Source of the DNA: Branchiostoma lanceolatum
Lineage: Eukaryota; Chordata; Leptocardii; Amphioxiformes; Branchiostomatidae
DNA: 64,000 nt
Direction of reading: 5' to 3'
NCBI RefSeq assembly: GCF_035083965.1
Contig: NC_089738.1
Location: 12,984,734 to 13,048,733 of the forward strand
Positions 36,875-64,000 of the stretch are shown here, piece by piece. The notes below the pieces were generated by a model. The model did no database searches. It had not been told where the DNA came from and worked only from the letters and a program-made list of their open reading frames with translations. Position numbers and translations under genes: made by a program. How positions within the stretch are numbered: position 1 is the first letter of the stretch; every line of letters begins with the position of its first letter.

Positions 36875-38974
36875 TTTGACCGTCGTATGCCCACTCACCA
36901 CAGAAGCATTTGTTTGCTTGTGTATTGTGACACAGGGATGAATACATATTTGTAAGGGGTGAGGTGAACCCGAGGTGAACAGCCCTTTAAAACAAAGTAG
37001 TGCGGAGGGTATCAAGGCGGTTACGAATGATCTTGCATGGAAATTTATTGGATATATAGTAACGACTTTGTTTTGAGTTGGAAGGACTCATATTTCACTT
37101 GTATTTCTGTTAGTTTTTTGTATGTAAAGTTATGTTGCATTGAACTGGGTCCGCCCCAGGGCCCTCTTAAGATAATAAATAAACAAATGGAAATGAGTGA
37201 AACATTTACAATAGACCATTTTCTCCAAGCCACGTTTTCAAAAAAGTCGAATAGCACAGCAATACCAGGCTTAATTACTGATGGGCACTGGGAAAGCAAA
37301 AAGCTTGGCCAGCATAACACCAACCACGAACCTTTTCAAACAGCTTCCTGTACCGGAACGTTAGTTTGAATACCACAGTGCCAATTCAGGGTACTACACG
37401 CCTCACGGTAAAATGTTAGTTCAAATCCTTCCCACGCCTTTAGGTTCGGGAGCAGTGCCCTTTTATAAAGGCCTTGGGCCGCACATTACAGGCCAGAGTA
37501 GGAGGGGACTCAGTTTACAGATAATGGTGTGTTCAGCTACCATACTGTTATCGATGAGTGCTATCAAAGCGGAGACAGTAGTCTGTACCAGTACCATTTT
37601 TCAAGTCTTTGGTTTGGTCTGGCCTTCCGAATGCAAGGTAAACATTCTACCCCCCGGTGAGTTGCACATGACATGTTTGCATACAAACACACCTTGATTA
37701 CGGCGACCTTGCAATGCTTAGGCCGATCCTGACTGTCGATCACAGGTGAGTAGCAGGTCAACCAATTGCAACTGGCGGTTCAACCATAGAGTGGCTGCTG
37801 CAAGTCCGTCAAATATTTGCATTTCGTCGTTTTGACAGAGGTGGGCGAGGCTATGGGATCGGTTTATTTGCCAACATGAGGACACGGTAGCATTCAAACC
37901 ATTACGTATAATCAGTATATGCTACAAGTCGGAAACCCCCTACTTGCGACTTGGCAAGTGTACTACAGACGGACAAAACAGTCGCTTTCGGCAGTACGTA
38001 CGTAGCACTGTACTTGTAAACACTGCATGGCAAACACGGTGGAAGACGAAACACACTTTATCTCAAGTTGCCCCTTCTACGATCAAGAAAGAAAGGCGCT
38101 ATTTGAAGATCTTGAGGCCACCAATTTCCACCTACTCTCCCACGTTTACAGACAAAAAGAAGACTACTCTCCTCTTAACATCACAAAACCCACACATTAC
38201 AGAAAAAGTGGGATCATTCGTCTTCTACTGTCTCGGAAAAAGAAGTCAAACCCAAGGAGGTTAACCTCCTTGTCAAACCCAAATAAGATTGAATCTAGTG
38301 TTAGTATTTAGACTAGAATAGTCACATGCCATATTGTTATCAATTGTCTGTCCGTCCTTTCATGTTACATGTACTTGCAATTAGCCTACAGGGAAGAACT
38401 TGCAATAATCTTCTATATTAATATATTATATTCTCCAAGCAGATGTTTCGGTGTAGAGAAGTGGCCGCGACTGTTAACGTTTCTCTCTCGTATGTATTAC
38501 ACAAATGGGTAGAAGACAGGACAAAAGTTTCCGTGGTGGTTTTGAGTTCGCGGTGATGAGATCACTGCGAAAACCATAACATGAAGCCACCGTGTGTGAC
38601 TATGAAGTAAAGAGCCAGAACTTGAAGTCCATGATGCAGTATTTATTGAGACATATGTGACGCCAACAGAAATGTGTCCGGGACAATTAAATCATACATG
38701 CGCCGCTCAATTTAATGTAAACATACTCTAAAAACAATTCAATTAACGACTATAGTAAGTACCATACATGTAGCTTCAGTTACACTTCATCGGATTTTAC
38801 ACCAACACACTAACAGCAGAGTTTTCCTATTCTATAAGAAAGCAAAACATGGATAATTTCGGTTGATTGTGTGATCAGTGCTTGCATTTATGTACCAGAC
38901 AATGGTAACATACAGTTGGTTACTAAGTCCTACATACGTAAATAAAATCAAAGTTTTTCGTACGTTGTGTGGTC
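36875..38974. other. Intergenic between sialyltransferase and myosin genes
   Basis: Holds the sialyltransferase 5' region and a LINE remnant at about 38009-38430. No other gene is supported; the frames at 37037-37369 and 37413-37697 show no family similarity. Confidence 0.55.
38009..38430 (+). mobile_element. Degraded LINE 3' end with reverse-transcriptase C-terminal motif
   Basis: From 38009 the frame reads CTCKHCMANTVEDETHFISS followed by Cys. This CxCxxC...VEDExHFxxxC pattern is typical of the C-terminal zinc-binding segment after the reverse transcriptase in CR1/L2/RTE-like non-LTR elements. An in-frame stop lies immediately upstream, so the copy is dead. After the coding remnant come about 170 bp of 3' UTR, shared with 8889-9030, ending near ACTTGCAATAATC. 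An extra AAGGAGGTTAACCTCCTT palindrome with a repeated GTCAAACCCA sits at 38250-38285 and is absent from the other copy. Confidence 0.65.
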
Positions 38975-38980
38975 TTTATT
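38975..38980 (-). promoter_or_regulatory. Possible poly(A) signal of the myosin VII gene
   Basis: AATAAA on the minus strand about 1.8 kb after the myosin stop codon. The stretch between (38981-40790) is AT-rich, has no gene and could be a long 3' UTR. Other weak candidates exist. Confidence 0.3.
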
Positions 38981-40790
38981 CTTAACCACATGGTTCACGA
39001 TACAGGCCTAATCCTGTGAACACGAATCTTTAAAAAAAATTATACCAAATCAAACCCTGTAGAGTCTAAGCTGTCTTTTATGAATGAATGGATTCTGTAT
39101 TTGCTACCACAAGATCTAGATAATGGTTGAATATATTTGGACCATATTCCTGAATACTTGCTGTGTAATTTAAGACCAAACATTAGAAGTACATTCAGCA
39201 TTTGATATAGATACATGTAAAGAAACACCACCAAATCAGACAAACTTCTATTTTGAACAAACTATAATTCTATGTCTTGGCTTTTCTTCTCTATATCAGC
39301 TTCATAACTTACCTTACTAAGTTATCTAGACCTATTTCTTAAATATACATATAATCCAACAATAATTAATATTTTTCAAATTGGAAAAGCTATCTCTAAT
39401 TTCATGAGGTGCTCCTAAAACTATATACTGTGAAAATAGTATCAATAGCAGCTACCGTTGTCATCAAAGTTCTAATATAATTAATAATAACAAATATTTA
39501 TGCACATTATGTATTTGTTCACATGAATCCATATCTGTCTCTAGTTCAAACTACAAATGCATGGATACAATCAAAGAATACATATCAAGTATTTGCTTGA
39601 TCTTTTTTATGATTGAAAAAAATCATTACACCATAATTAAGTTTTCACATAGTTTACACCAGCAATTTCGTCACTTAAAAACCTGGTACTTAAGACTGCT
39701 TTGACGCTGAACACAATTCCTTATCCAGCAAACCTTTTACAAATAGACCTTATTATCGAATGTTGTTATTTGTCATCCCCAAGTAAAGATTGTTACAGCA
39801 TAAAGTTCACTAACGTTTGGCGTTTTATAATTTCATAGTTTTATAATTTCAAATGTGTTTAAGGTTGCATAGGTTGTGTACAATCTTATATGTAAGTAGT
39901 TGATATCTTAAAGCTAAAAAGACAGTTCAGAAGAAAACATTTTTTAACCAAAACTGGTTGCTCCTTGTCCTACAAGCACTGAGTTTTGCCAGACTTCTTC
40001 AAGACTTTTCTTTCATTCAGTTTTTAAAGTGTAAAGTGGCGAGGGAGAAATTAAGACATTATGGAACTGTTGTACTTTGTAATCATTGAATTATTACACT
40101 TTTCCCCAAACATGAAAATTCTTGAGTTGTAACAATGTGACAGAAGAGACTGATTTCAAAATGACAACATGATAAAGTTAAAAGAAAGTAACACTGGATG
40201 CAGTCTTGTATTCATCAACATTCAAACAGGAGTGCAGTATTTCAAAGCTCAAAATATACAGATCTCTTTCTGACCGGTTAACTGGTAGGTCTTTTTCAAT
40301 GGAGAAAATTAAAACCACTGCATTTCACAATCATGTCCATTATCAACTCTCAAAGGAGTCTAGTATACAATATTATCAACAATCCATTCTATATAGTACA
40401 GAAAAGCCAAGAAAAATCATGTAAAATAAATTTGTTATTATGATATTGATTTAGACTGCTGAAACAAGCCCTTTTTCTTTAAAACCATTCAAATACGAGG
40501 GAGACTGTGTAAGCTCAAGCTTGAACACAGAGTTTAACAAATAATTTGTGATATAAACCAAGATGAAATCGCTGACAGTATTTTCTATGAACTTGGATTT
40601 CTTGGAGCCACCCAAAGTTATGCTGAAGACAGCATGGCAAGAGACATACACTTTGGTCTAGCTTGATCCAAGAACTACATCACTCCTTGCTCCATCTCAG
40701 TTTGCTACTGTGAAAAATGAAGAAGTCTAAAGTCTGCTTCACCTTTGGACTTTACTGTAATTCTTAAGGTGCTTCTTGAACTTTGACCTT

Positions 40791-63601
<22,811 letters not shown>

Positions 63602-64000
63602 CTGAAAATGTTCACGATCATTTAGAAAATCTTTACGATAAGTCAAACTCTAAAGTTGGCTTAACACAGCACAAAAATAGTTCCCAACAGGCTAGGTCTG
63701 CAAGCTCTACAGGACATTTTCAGCCGGAGTACAGCCAGTGTCTTAAATTCTCAATCACTGTACAATCAGCCCAGTTCACAGATCACCAACACCCATTCAA
63801 TGTGATAGCCTAAGGTTAGATTTTCAGGTGGAAAATACATTCAACCTTTTGGCAATTTTTTAATTTGGTGGCATTCAGCAAATTAACAAATTTGGCCCAA
63901 GGTCATTGGCAATACGATACTGGATTATGAATTGTGAAGATGCAATGCATTATTCCTGATGCAAATCACACTACAGTATGTAAAAGATGTGTCTTCACCA
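63602..64000. other. Myosin VII intron running off the right edge
   Basis: Starts with the acceptor of exon 63601-63448. No coding sequence is seen to the window end. 63825-63910 is a diverged copy of the sequence at 58890-58990 (GGCAATT..., AAATTTGG.C, AAGGTC.TTG), a further dispersed repeat. Confidence 0.6.

Overview
The window looks like nuclear DNA from an invertebrate deuterostome, most likely a cephalochordate (amphioxus, Branchiostoma); that placement is inference from gene content and repeat style. The DNA is AT-rich and full of introns and repeats. The proteins (MYO7A, an alpha-2,8-sialyltransferase, SLC10 bile-acid transporters, LAMP) are chordate-like, and there is no bacterial-style operon or ribosome binding site. 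Exon ends below were set by hand from GT/AG signals, reading frame and remembered family sequences. In every spliced gene the exon lengths and intron phases close exactly.

Layout. 1-2989: intergenic, with a six-unit palindromic 41-bp array and a perfect 28-bp palindrome. 2990-3826 (+): an unrecognised 278-aa ORF with SAPIPIKS-type repeats. 5726-8387 (+): five tRNA-Glu(CTC) genes in local duplications. 9226-11189 (-) and 14391-17384 (+): two head-to-head SLC10-type sodium/bile-acid symporter genes, each with four exons and identical intron phases. 17385-21717: no recognised gene. 21718-25317 (-): an intronless 1199-aa leucine-rich-repeat membrane protein whose cytoplasmic tail ends in 14 copies of a ~27-aa repeat.

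26386-36874 (-): a complete seven-exon ST8Sia-type sialyltransferase (348 aa). Its introns hold several repeats and, in intron 6, three same-strand exons of a partial LAMP gene. 40791 to beyond the right edge (-): the last 36 exons of an unconventional myosin VII (MYO7A type; 1888 residues visible). They run from mid-motor through IQ motifs, MyTH4-FERM, SH3 and a second MyTH4-FERM to the stop codon. This gene has one U12-type AT-AC intron and one GC-AG intron.

The genes are a normal animal neighbourhood, not a functional cluster: membrane transport, a membrane receptor-like protein, Golgi glycosylation and an actin motor, plus a tRNA array. The least ordinary items are the LAMP exons nested in phase inside the sialyltransferase, the repeat-tailed LRR protein, the AT-AC intron and the quasi-palindromic arrays.
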